A stretch of 64,000 nucleotides of DNA from Icerya purchasi. Taxonomy: Eukaryota; Arthropoda; Insecta; Hemiptera; Monophlebidae. Of this stretch, positions 38,201 to 51,850 are shown piece by piece; positions within the stretch are counted from its first letter, which is position 1, and each line of letters starts with the position of its first letter. The stretch covers positions 596,589,643 through 596,653,642 of the forward strand of contig CM077115.1 of assembly GCA_039619475.1 (NCBI GenBank), given 5' to 3'. Below the pieces are notes generated by a model that did not search any database, was not told the DNA's origin, and saw only the letters and a list, made by a program, of their open reading frames with translations. The translations under genes and the position numbers were made by a program.

Positions 38201-41200
38201 TTAGTAGTACTTGTTGAATTAAGATTGTTATTATTTGTTACTGTATAGGAACTGTTTTCGAGTAAAGATTATTGCAGAAAATTACTATATTTTCAAAAAA
38301 AATGGTTTTATACAATGGTACTGGCAAATCGATTGTCGAAATGTGAATTAATAAGTTCTGCCTGTCGCTCGATTAAATTAGCTACTAGTACGTGTCCCGA
38401 TCAATTTATGATATTGATACGTCCGAGCGATTACGAAAATAAATGTGACATTTATATTCGTTTAGTACCTGAGTCAAGTACAGATTTTTCTGTTTTAAGA
38501 GAAATAAATCAACTTTATGATCAGTCAAAGACAATTGTTCCTCCATCATTGGATTTAAGTAAAGGTAATAAACGTTCTCAGTTTTAAAATATTAAAATAA
38601 ATACAATACAAAATAGCAAATATAAACGGTATATAATCCGTAGGAACGTTTCCAGCCCATCATCAGATAAAAGTAGAAACCTACTGCGGTATATAGAAAA
38701 AAACAGTTTGATTATGTATGTATTAAAAACAGCTTCGGTTGTATAGGAATTCTTAATATGTTATATTAAACGTAATTTGTAGTACACAGTTTTAGAGAAC
38801 AAATATTTGTTTTTAATATACATATAATCAACTTGTTTCTATCAATATACCTCAGGAGGTTTTCACTTTTGGCTGACGATGGGCTACTCCCGAAACCCTT
38901 CGCGCGGATAAGGTATTATTATATACTGTTCCTAATTGTTTGTTACTTTCGTAATTATATTTATTTTAACACTTTATAATTCTAGCAAAATTGTCTATAA
39001 TTAGTTTTCAGTTTTATATAAAAAATAAAAGTGTAGAAACCGGCGCTATGAAATATATTTAAATCGATTAACATTTTTTTTGTTATTGTAGTTTCTATAT
39101 TTTGATCATCCCTGTTCGTAGATTAACCCTGTTGCACTACTCTTTACTGTTCTAGTTACCCTGCTTTTCAGCCAGACCATACAAACATTCTTAGTTATTC
39201 CACAGTTGTGCTTATGTTGCCATTAAAATATCAATTTAAATAATTTAGGTTTTTCAGATTCGTCGAATTCATATTTTTTAATCATCCATGTTTTTTGTTC
39301 TTTTTTTCTCGATTATTTATTTCTTTTTCTTTCTGATTTCAAGAAATTGTATTATTCCGCAAAATGTACGTGAAAAACTGGAAAAATACTAGCCTGTTTA
39401 TTGATCTTTAAATCCAAAAATTGTATTATTTAGAAAATTTTAGAAAAAAAAAATTTTAATTGAAATATTTTTGTTTTTTTTGTTGTATTGGTTGTTGGCT
39501 TATACACATATATAAACACGTTAAAGCCAATATTTTTTTCTGAAATATAAATTTTTTACAGCTTTGTTATTATATATAATATGTTCGTCTTACTTTGAGA
39601 AAAATGAATATGGTATATTTGATAATGAACTAAAAATATAGTTTTTTATACTTACATCGTGTGATTTCAAGTGATTTTAAATGTATTTAAGTGTGTTATT
39701 TATTTTCTCTTCGATAATTGAACAGATATAAGCGAACGAATAATAGCTTACCATAATACCATCGTTGGTCAGGATGTAATAGCGCGGTTACATGAAAACT
39801 TATTTCCAGAATTTTTTCAAAATAAGGATAACATAAAGAATTCTTATGTGGCTCTTAAAATTTGGCTACGTAAACGGAACTTAAATAAGGTATATGAGTA
39901 TAATTGTTACTGTAATTTTATATAAAATAATTAGCTATCATGTAATGAGAGTGCATGTATTACGCGTAAGATTTTATGAGACATACAGTGAGCAACATAA
40001 ACATTGAGACAAAGGTTAAAAAAAATTGAAACAGGTGATATACGGAGAAAAAAAGCAGGTATAAATATCTAATTTATTGAAAAATGAACAAATGAACACC
40101 GCTGATCATAAATATGATAAAAATAAAAATAAAAAATAAACGTAAAACAAAAAAATTACAGCCGATACGAAAAGAATAGGCAACATAAATATTGAGACAG
40201 CAACATAAACATTGAGAACTAAAATTTAACACGAAAAATTCTAAAATAACGGCTTCCTAATATTTTGTATTCAAACCTTTTGCTTGAATTACAGCACTGA
40301 AGCGTTGCGGCATCGACGAAACCAGTTTTTCAAAATACAATACTGGAATTTGAGCCCATTCTTCTTGCAACCTCTGTTTCAGATGGGTAGCACTAGTAAT
40401 GGGAGTTTTCCAAACCACTCGATCTAAATAATCTCATATATGTTCGATTCGATTACAATGATTACAATCGGGTGATTGAGGTGGCATCTCGAGTACTCGC
40501 GGGCATTTATATAACAGCCATAGGCGCGTTTTATGCGCCTTGTGTTTAGGATCGTTATCTTGATAAAAGTTAAACGTTTTCCTGATGCCCAATTTTTCAG
40601 CAGACGCATGTAAATTGTGCCGCAATATATCAATATACACATCGGCATTCATTTTATCATCAATAAATACCAGCGAGCCGAAACCGGAAGCTACAAAACA
40701 CCCCCAAACCATGACATTTCCACCACCGTGTTTAACTGTTATATTGAGATAATTCGGTATTCGGCTTTCTCCACACTTTTCCATTTCCATCGCTTCCAAA
40801 AATATTGAATTTCGACTTATCATAAAAGAGTACATTATTCCAGAAATTTTCAGTAACATCACTATACTTTAATGCGAACCCTAGGCGTTTTTTCTGATTC
40901 ATCGTTCTAATAAAAGGTTTGAATCTAGCGGTGCGCGAATTATAACCCGTCTTTTTAAGAACTTGGCGTATCGTTTGCCCTGAAATTGTACTGCTACTTC
41001 TTGCGCATAACTGGGTAGCAATTTTAGGGGCACTTATTTTTGGATTTTTTGCGACACAACGCATTATAAAACGCTCATCTGGAGCCGATGGCTTCGCAGT
41101 CGTCCGGATGGCTTCATAAAATTGATTCTGCTTTCTTTATTGAATCTGTTAATACTTCTGTAAACAGTAGCTCGCGACATTTTTTGATAGAGAAGTAATC

Positions 41201-44200
41201 TCTGGAACCGGTTTTCCTTTCACATGATGGAACAGCACTAGTTGACGCTTATCAAACGAAGTGTTTGACTTTTTTGACATTTTTATTTCGAACGCGCAAA
41301 AATTTTAAAGTTATACGTACGTACTAGGTAGCTGCGTACTATGAAATAATTCTTAAACAACCTAAAGAGTATTGCTCACGCGCATGCATGCATTGTTAGC
41401 GTTAGCAGTGAATCAGGAAAAACCCAGCGTCGTCGGTAATAGAATGAGTCACGCTGTCTCAATGTTTATGTTGCTGTCTCGTTACCGACTTTTTTCGTAT
41501 CGGCCGTAATTTTTTTGCTTTACGTTTGTTTTTTAATTATTTTTTTATCATATTTGTGATCAGTAGTGTTCATTTGTTCGTTTTTCAATAAATTCGATAT
41601 TATACCAGGTTTTCTCCCCCGTATATCGCCCTTTTCATTTTTTTAAACTTTTGTCTCAATGTTTATGTTGCTCACTGTATGTTAATTATAGTAGGATTTC
41701 AAAATTTTTGGATATTCTGCTTGTAAATAATTAATGAATTAATAAATATTACAAAATTTAATAATAAATGAACAAAGTGTATAATATAATAAAACAAACT
41801 TTAATAACAAACAATATAGAACAATAAATTAGATAAATACCTATTTAGAAACGTTTTCGGGCATAACCCATCATCGGCTAAAACTAACTTAAAGGAAACT
41901 TAAAACATACTGAACTATTAAGTTTCCACTAAGTTAGTGATTTAGCTGATGATGGGTTATGCCCGAAAACGTTTCTAATTAAGGTATTTATCTAATTTAT
42001 TGTTCTACACCCTGTCAAGAAAGTATCGGGAATTGCCAATTTAAATCTCCCGGGTAATAGCTAGGCAGATAATTTTTTTTTTCCAGGTTGGTACAACTGT
42101 TTTGTATTATGATGCCTATTTTTAGCGCGATCTGTCAACCAGTGTGTTTACAGCAGCTGTTAAAATCAGTCGACCTTGAAGTGTTTTGTCGAAGTTTTAC
42201 AATGAGTGAAAATATTGAACAACGTACTTGTGTTAAATTCTGTGTTTCGAACGAAATTTCTTGTGCCGATACACTGAAAATGTTACAGAAGGCTTTTGGT
42301 GAATCTGCTTTATCAAAAACGCGGGTTTACGAGTGGTACAGAGCGTTCAAGGATGGTCGGGAGACGGTCGAAGACATGCCTCGCTCTGGACGGCCTTCAA
42401 CGAGTGTGACCGATGATAACGTCGATAAAATCAAGGAAATCGTTGCTGAAAATTGTCATGTGAGCTTGAGAGAGATGGCTCATGGATTGGGCATGTCACA
42501 CGAGAGCGTACGTACGATTGTGCACGAAAAATTGGGTATGCAACGCGTTGCGGCTCGGCTTGTTCCGAAAGACCTGAATTTCTTTCAAAAAAAGTACCGA
42601 GAACAGGTAGCTGCAGACATGCTGGATCGAGCCAATTTGGATCCTACCTTCTTGGAAAAGATAATTACTGGTGACGAGACATGGGTGTACGAGTACGACA
42701 CGCTTACGAACCAGCAATCGTCCGAATGGCGGCCAATTGGCGCGCCAAAGCCGAAAAAACCTCGCCAAAGCCGATCGAAAGTGAAGATCATGTTGATTGT
42801 TTTCTTCGATATTCGAGGCGTGGTACACTATGAATATGTGCCAGCCGGACAGACAGTCACCAAAGAGTTTTACTTAAGTGTTTTGAGACGTTTGAGAGAG
42901 GCTATCCGTCGTAAACGTAACGATTTGTGGGTCGACAATTCTTGGATTCTCCATCACGATAATGCGCCGTCTCACAAAGCCATAATTGTGAATGAGTTTT
43001 TGGCCAAACACTCGGTAAATATCATCGAACAACCGCCGTATTCACCAGATTTAGCACCCTGCGACTTCTTCCTATTCTCAAAACTCAAATTTCCGCTACG
43101 GGGAATGCGCTTCGAATCGATTGATGACATCAAGACGAATGCGACGCGAGAGCTAAAGGCCATCCCGGAAACCGCCTATCAGAAGTGCTTTGCCGAGTGG
43201 AAAAAGCGTTGGCATATGTGCATCGCTTCGAATGGATGTTATTTTGAAGGTGACAAAATAAATTTGGATGAAAATTAAAAATTGTTCGTTTTATTTAACA
43301 ATTCCCGATACTTTCTTGACAGGGTGTATATTGTTTGTTATTAAAGTTTGTTTTATTATACAGTTTTAACAAACAGGATGTATTCATCTACATTTAAAGT
43401 GTATAATAATCACATCATCTAGAAATCTGCAGTACTTACAGTGTTGATCTTTTTCTTTTTTTTTTAAATCGATGTATTTTCATCATAAGAAAACAGAAAT
43501 TTCCAAAATTTTAAATTTAAGAGGTCAACTTTTTAAGTAATATACGCATTAAGTAGTAAGACGATTTTTTAAAAAAGACCGCAGCCGCTTCTGTAGTATC
43601 TCGAGAGTTAATTTTTTCTTTGTTCGACATATTTTATTCGTTAAATATCTAAAAACTATGAGATCCGAAAAACGTATATATATCAAGCTGCAAAATTGAT
43701 TTCGCAGTGTGAGAGTGTGTTACACTTTTAATGCAAGTTAATTTAAGAACGTTATGCGAAGGAGTACTAGTGTACACTGATGGGCGCATTTAAAATAATT
43801 CGATAGCATTTATTTTGAAAGTATTGCAGTTTTTTTGACAATCGATCATTCTAAACCGCAAATGGCTTGCATGTAAGAGAATGAGTCTTTTGACGGATTT
43901 ATACATAATGAATTTATTGTTAATGGAAATATGAGATTTTTTTTTTACTGAAAATTGGATATAAGCAAAATAAGGCTATTGGCATTTCCCATTACGTAGT
44001 TAATATGTTTATTAAAGATTAGCCGCCGACCTAAGACCTAATCGTGTACATTCTGTTAAACAGTTTTAACTGAAATTGTAATTTTTAATGTACATACATA
44101 GGCCAAAGATATATATTATTGCAAAGCTAATGAACTATTTTACATGTCTCTTATCGTCAGATGCTGATAAGAAGACCGCTACATGCTAATAGCTTTAATA

Positions 44201-47200
44201 ACGTGCGACAGTGCAGTAGAAAAAAAAAAATAGAAATTTTTAAATCGAAATCACTACTAAAATCAAAAAGCGGCAACTTATCAACTAGAAAACATTTTAT
44301 CAAACTGTATACAGGGAACACATATTGTCTTGTACGAATCGGAGAACAGGACAGTAAGTTAGCAAATGTGTAAAAGGATTGAAGGACGATGCTGCTATAA
44401 AATGCAAAAATTAAACTGAATACAAAAAGTAACCATTGAAACAATATTTAATAACTTAGGTGAAAATAGGAACATAATTAATATATAAAAAAAAAAGAAG
44501 GAAAAATAGATTTTTCGTATATGTACTATCACGTTACTGGCCACCAGAGGTAACCGTTCTGTGATAAAATATTTTTTAATGAAGATAATTTATCAAGCTA
44601 ATTTATCCTTCTTACTCTTTTTATCTATTTATGGTTTTCTATTTATTTCTGCCTTTAATATTTTTTACTCGGTCTTCCGGAAATTACTTTGCACACTCAC
44701 AGGTAATAATCAAACACTTCGTACACAAATTTTCTTTATATATATATCTAAATCACCGAGACACTAAACGATTGGGAAATGCAGCTGCATAAAAGAACAC
44801 AAAGCAATACAAATCATTACAAAACACATATACTACACACATATAATCTGGCCTATACTCATTCAGACCGCAGTACTCACAAATTATTAAAAAAAAAAAA
44901 AAACAATATAAAATATGAATGAATAAATAAATCTGGCCTGTATTCTTCCTTGACTGCGATGTATCCGTCTCTTTGACTCGTGATTGCGAAGGCTGGACTT
45001 CTCAGCTCCTCCAGTAGCTACAGTATAGACACTGGTTACTTTCGAGCGCTTTTGTCCACCCTCGGTCTTTGAAGTTTTCGACCTCCGGCTACACTATTTC
45101 GAAGCTGTTCCTTATTCTTTTAACTTTTATTGTATTTAATTATTGTGCCTGCTTCTTAAAGCAATATGCTTTTGTAGTGACTAGGATGATGACTTTCGAT
45201 GTAACGCGATTATAACTATATACAAAGGACTAAAACTGACTAGAAAAATGAAGGTACGTATAAGGACACGTTTAGCGCGTAAAGCGGATTCACACAGCCG
45301 CCGACAGAATTAAAGTAATTTCCGTGCGCCGAGATGGAACAGATTCCGCTCTATTCATCCGTCTCTTATCACGTTACACAGTCATTCTAGAGAAATTCCC
45401 TTTTCATTTTAGGTACGCCGCCAGATGATCAGCTGTACGCTTATGAATTACCGACATTAATGGAATTTCTATTTTTATGTATATATTTCGGACACGATTC
45501 TCTCGCTTGCATTTTAAAACTATTTATCATTTCTTAGTTCAAATAAATTCGATTTTCTCATCAAGCCTCTCTATATCGTATCACGATAGTACTATAAACC
45601 GAATGATAATTAGAGACGAAGAGGGTCGAAGTAAATTTAAAAAATTCACATAGAATTAATGATGTGGCTGTAGAGAGAGCTGTACACATCCACATGAAAA
45701 GATGGCTAGGCGATAAAAATTTTGTCTTTTTAAGTAAATTGGCAAAAATAAAACATAAACTCTTTTTATTCTGTTTAGACTAGTAGTTGTGTTTTAACAT
45801 TAATTACAGATACAAAAAACTTAATATTACATTAGAATTAATTCATACTGCTTCACGACAAGCATTGTGTTATAAGTATTAATTTGCTGTAACCTGTTTC
45901 GCTATTGATGTCAGAATAAAATGGAGGCGTCTAACATTCGTTATCTGTTGACTATTCAAACTACACCATGTGACTAAAATTCGGAGGATTTATAGAAAAA
46001 CCTTAGGCAACAATTCTCTTGATGATCTTTCTTTTAATATTGACTGATAAAATTTCTTAAATACGCACAGATCATATGATAGCTGTTCTCAAAGCTTCAT
46101 TTCGAAAAATATTTGTTATTCTTCTTTAAATTTTACGCTATCCAGGTTTCTGTATTATACAGGAATATAGAAAAAAAAATATCACAGATTATACAATTAG
46201 CTTAATTTTAGTTATGTTTCATACTTGTAAAAAATTCATTTCGAATAAATAAAATTATATTTAACTGTTAATAATCTGACTTTACCTTAATTTTTAAACA
46301 TATTAGTTCTTACAAGAAATGTTAAACTATTGGGATGATTAATTAAGACTTATTAAACTTTTAGAATCTGCCATAAAGAAATATCAAAAAAACATCGTTT
46401 AACTGAAATTGTTAATCAAAAAATGCTTGTAATGATTTATTTAGTTTTTATTATACATTTTTAATTTAAAATCACATTCTCTTACTCCGCGTTTTTTTTT
46501 TTTTTTTGCATTTTTTGATTTGATCTTTAATAATAATAGTTTCGTTTACTTTGCAGGGATTAGGTAATATAAACAATTTTTTGATGAGGATGTTTATTAT
46601 TTACCTATACATTACCAAACGGATAAATGATTCAATGAATTGTTACCAGCTTTTACGTACAATATGGAAAGCACTCGGTAAAATTAATTAATGTGTTTTT
46701 GTCTGAATGAATTTATAGTTATTTTTTATTTTAACAATTTGTTTATTTGCCGTCTTAATAATATGAAATGTGTGTTTACCCGTGTTTATCTGGAGAGGTT
46801 GAGAATTTTTGATATATTTTTTACTATTCTTTATACTTCGAATTGATCCATTCGGATATGATTATTGTGTATTATAAAATTAACGTTTATGTAAAATGGA
46901 AAATTATTTTAGCTAAGGATAATTTAAATTTGGCAGTGCAAAAAGCCGGAAGTAATTTTTCGTAAAGAGTTGCTAAATAATGTCGAATTGAGAAACTAAA
47001 ATTTAAGTTTCGGACTATTTAAAAGATTTCGAGCTTATGTTAAAAATAACAACGCTAAGTGTTTTTAATATCACAATAGTCAAAATGTTTCTAAAGATGT
47101 CAGCTGGTGATATAAAATCGTTTAGTGGATATTCTAAAGTCATTAACGATATGTGTAATAAATATGTACAAGTATATATATATATGTAGTTTAAAAAAAT

Positions 47201-50200
47201 AAAAATTATAGATTAAATATAATTAAAATGAAACATTCAAAATAGTAGATTGTAAGCAGTAGAATTATCGTGCTTAAAAATTTAAATATAATTTAATAAA
47301 TATTAAAACATTAAAAATGTAAATTAATAAAAACCATTGAAGAACAAATTTGAATCATAATTATATTTCTGTTTTATTTTTGAAGGAAATTAATTTTTAT
47401 CGGAGTGGTAGAATTCAAGCCTATATCTTTCTTTAACTGTTTTTTTTTTATTTTTTTACCAATTGAATGCGTGAGTTTGAAGATATACGGATGTAAAAAA
47501 ATGTCAAACCATAAATTTACTTCATTTTCGGTGAAAATCATTTTTGTTTGTATATGAATCTTCTCTTATTACAGGACTAGTGTAATCGACTTGAATTTTG
47601 ATTGGGGTTATTTTATTTAAAAATAGCGCCGCCGATTCTAAACAATTAATTAAATTAGATTTCTTTCCTATCTAGTTCTTTTTGACAAGGAATGCCCCAT
47701 ATTATATTAAGTAAGTCGTTAATTATTCAGGTTATTTATTTTTCATTTGTGCATTAAGTTCTGTTTTGGAATGGAAACTATCTACTCAGGACGCGGGAAT
47801 TTCGATCCAGCTATCTATTCAACTGTCTGTATCAGTCAGTTTTGCTAATCTTAGTTTAAAATTTTTACGAAATATTTTCAAAAGTATAATTTTTGAAATT
47901 AATAAAAAGAAATAGAAAAAAAAAGTGTTCAGTAATCTTTTAAGTTTTGAAACATATTGATACGGATTCGGTACTTGCAGCGCTATCTTTTAACGATGTC
48001 CGAGTTAGAAAATATTCTCTGAAATATCATTAATTCACGATCTCTCGGACATCGTTCTTTTTAGCCGTCGCTTTGCCTTGTCAAGTATGCTTACTCGGCC
48101 AAAACCGAAAATCCCGTGCCTGTTCGTTCGATCAGTTGCACCGGGATGATACTGCACTAGTGTCTGTGTAGTGGTTGTGGTCGAGGGCTAAGGCAGTGAC
48201 ATGTGCTTGCGGCGAAAGCGCGCATCCGAACAGTGTGGCGAATGACATTGAGCGAGCGGAGATTTTTAATGTATCCCGCCAAAAGTCAGGCAGGGCAGTA
48301 AGTGCGGTGATCGATGCAGAAGTATTCTTCTAGAAACTTCTGCGTAGCTTTTATCGCCGTAGCACGGAGCACATTGTTCGTTCGCTTATATTTCTGGTCG
48401 CCGTAGTCGTAATTGATAGTTACCACGTTATTGTTTTTTGTTCGTTCATCTAGTCGATCGATACCGTTTTTTCGCGCGTTACGAAGAGCGCCATGCGGTG
48501 AAGTTAACCTTTTTTCGGATATCATTTATGTGCCGCGTAAAGAATTACACGTGTTTTAAAAGCCTAATGCTCGTTATTTTTTATCTTCATCTCCGTGTGA
48601 CTGGCTTACGGAAGAGAAAGACATCGAAGGGAAAAGTCAGGATTTGTGACTCTAGCTGCCCGGAAGCAGGGACTTAGAAAAGTTAAAGAATTTGTTACAC
48701 TGGCGAGGCCGAACTGCTAAAGAAAAGTCAATTTGTAACACGGCACCCGAAATCAGAGACGCAATAGTCAATTTGTAAAACTGGCGCATCCGAACTGAGG
48801 GACTCGAAGTGGACCCGGAAAAGAAAAATATTCAATTTCGATAGAAGAAACACAGCGAAGGAAACAGCCAAGCTGCAACAACAGATAAGCTTTTAAAGTT
48901 TTATTGTCTCCCCGCGGCCTACTTCTTTAGGGTGTATTATACCTATTTTGTTTACGTATTTACGTTAAATTTTTTATGAAATGTTATTATCTGACATATA
49001 AATCGTTTTGTTTTTTTTTTTGGTTCGTAGTGATTATCGTATTATTAATATTATTTGTCTGTAGATAAGCCCAGTTACGTAATTTTATCTCGTGCATATA
49101 CCCTGCCTGAGAAAATGGACGATAGGGATCTATCTAGAGTGGTGACAACTAGGGGAGATTATAGAAACCCCAAACCTGTCCTCGCCGATACGAGCGACGA
49201 AGAGAAGGGAGAGATAGAAGACCCGGACGGTTCAATAGCAGAAAGCTATGACCCACCCAGTCCGCAGGAAAGAGGATTTACTGATCCAGGTCCATCTTTC
49301 CTAGTAAAAAAAAAAACAACTGATACGGAAGAGAGTATACCCGACATGAGGGATATTTTAAAAATGTTCGAACATCTGGATAAAAAATCCGACGAAAATA
49401 AAAAAATGTTCGAACATCAAAATAAAAAAATGTTCGAACATCTGGATAAAAAAACCGACGAAAATAAAAAAATGTTCGAACATCTGGATAAAAAATCCGA
49501 CGAAAATAAAAAAATGTTCGAACATCTGGATAAGAAATCAGACGAATTAAGAGATGGGATGCAGAGGAGCATTCGAGAATTTAAAGAGGACTTAACGAGA
49601 GAGATTAATAAAATTGAAAAAAAATATGAAGTAGTAAGTAATAAAGTGGAACAAGTAGAGGAAAAAAACAGAAATTTAACCTCTTATGTCAAGGAGTTGG
49701 CTGTAAAGGTGAAGAGAGTAGAGGATGTGGAAAGCAGTTCAAATGAAAAAATAGGGGGTTTGTCGTCCGCCGTGGTACGAATAGAAAAAAATTTAGAGGA
49801 AGAGAAAGAACGTTGGTCAGAGCTTGGCGAGAACGTGGAGAATCTCGAAAATAAAATGAAATCGGTAGAACAAAATGAGCTAAATTTCGTGGGATATCGA
49901 TTAACTACTTCGGGAGTGTCTATGCAGTCGGAAAAGAGAGCGAAAATAAAAAATTTTCCTCCTCCAAACAATCGAGATCAGGTCATGTCATTCCTCGGCA
50001 TGTGCAATTTTTACCGTAAATTTATAAAGTCATATGCAGAGATTATCCAACCTATATCAGTATTAGTTAGTAATAAGGTCCCGTTTGTCTGGGACGAGGA
50101 ACATGATCGAGCGTTTCAGCAATTCAAAGATGCGTTCGCTGAACACATTAAATTACAAACTCCTGATTATAAGAAAGAATTCATTGTATGTTCTGACGCG

Positions 50201-51813
50201 TCCGACCGAGCGGTTGGTGGCTCGCTATCGCAATTAGACGAGCAAGGTGATCCACGGCCGATCATGTTCGTGAGTCGGCTGCTAACAGGTGCAGAGAGAA
50301 ACTACTTTACAACTGAAAAAGAGTTGTTGGCCACTATTTTCTGTTTAAAAAAGTTTCGCATAATCATTGAGGGATATCCGATAATAATAATGACTGACCA
50401 TAAAAGTTTAAAGTTTTTAAAAGAATCTCGGTGGCAAAATGCACGCCTAACAAGGTGGACTCTTTATCTACAAAACTTCGATTTGAGACTGGAGTATGTT
50501 CCCGGGAAAGAAAACGTTGTCGCGGATATGCTAACACGAAATCTAGGTAATATTCCCGAGATAAACAGTGATGTTGCGTTAATTGCCTTTTTCAACAAGT
50601 CTACTCAAAGTATAATTAAGGAATTGTTCCGTAATCTTGCAGAGGACCAGCGAGCAGATAAATCTTGGGGATGTGTTATAAAAAATATTGAATGTATAGA
50701 GAAATTGCGCAGATTTTATCGCATACATAAGGATTTATTATTTTTCCGCAGTAGAGTAAGTGAATTGTGGCGGATATGTATACCTAGTGCACTTGTCGAG
50801 GAGCTGATCTGGTTTACACATACTAAATACGCGCACCCTGGACAGCTCCGTACTTATTTGCTGATCTCCCGTACATGTCATTTTTTAAAGATGCGAAATA
50901 CGATCAATAAAGTAATTAAACGTTGTGAATTATGCAAAAAAAACAAAACCATATACGGCGAAATCCATCGGTCCTTTAACAAGCTACTCCCCGCAAGGTC
51001 CACTTGACATCGTTGCGGTTGATGTTTTTGGCCCGTTGCCCATTGTAAAAGGGATGAACCAAATATTTGTACTATATGACACTTTTTCAAAATACGTTAA
51101 GTTCTACCCAATGAAGAGGCTAACGAGTGTAAATTTAATATCGAAGGTGAATCATTTTATCAGTACAGTAGGAAAAATGAACACTATCGTTTCGGACAAC
51201 GCCACAGTATTTACTAGTCAGCGCTGGTACGCCTTTTTCGAGAGTAGGGACATCGAAGTGCGGCATATAGCCGCCTATTGCCCGAAAAACAATCCGGCCG
51301 AAAGGGTCAACTTTGAATTAGGTAAGTCAATCAGGTGTTTGTGTCATAAACGTCACACCAACTGGCTGACACATCTCGCGGGAATCGAGGCATGTTTCAA
51401 TAACATCCCGAGTACTATTACCGGATATATTCCGAGTGAGGTGATTTATAGAGAGAATCATTGTCATCTCATTAGCGAAGTAATTGCGTTTCCGGAAGTG
51501 GAGGATAGACAAACTCATGAGAGTATCATAGAAACAATAAAAGCTCGATTAGAACGCCTCAATAATGCGCGCCGAAAAAAGCAGGTAGAAAAGAATAACC
51601 TAAGGGAATATAACGTAGGAGATCATGTATATATAAAGAACCATGTCCTATCTAATAAGGCGAAAAAACGCATGAGAAAATTGGAGTTATTGTACATAGG
51701 GCCTTTTGAAATCATAGACCGTATGCATAACAACGCATATTACCTAAAAGATCTTACTCGCGAAAACAATTACGTAATACGCAATATCATCGATTTAAGA
51801 CCCGCATAAAAAA

Positions 51814-51850
<37 letters not shown>

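Larger units (their letters stand above)
41785..43360. repeat. Foldback element carrying hammerhead-like cores, split by mariner
   Basis: The left arm (41785-41882) and right arm (41941-42007 continuing at 43329-43360) are inverted repeats matching nearly base for base, including caaactttaataacaaac and acgttttcgggcataaccc. Removing the mariner and one TA restores a 255-bp element with a loop of about 55 bp. Each arm holds a hammerhead-like core. Extension of the arm match across the mariner proves that the mariner inserted later. The element class is not known to me; ribozyme-bearing repeats of this kind are known from Penelope-like elements and retrozymes. Confidence 0.8.

Noticed and set aside
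38315..38587. Taking the NOL6 exon 4 frame as a stand-alone 90-codon gene from ATG 38315
   Set aside because: The conserved reading continues 22 codons upstream to an AG acceptor at 38248 and the exon ends at a GT donor at 38565; the ATG is an internal methionine.
42496..42828. 110-codon minus-strand ORF over the mariner
   Set aside because: Shadow of the transposase reading frame; no family resemblance.
48286..48525. 79-codon minus-strand ORF, repeated at 54617-54856
   Set aside because: It lies wholly inside both LTRs and is duplicated only because the LTRs are. The overlapping 79-codon plus-strand frame (48438-48677) is equally open, so neither is supported as a gene.
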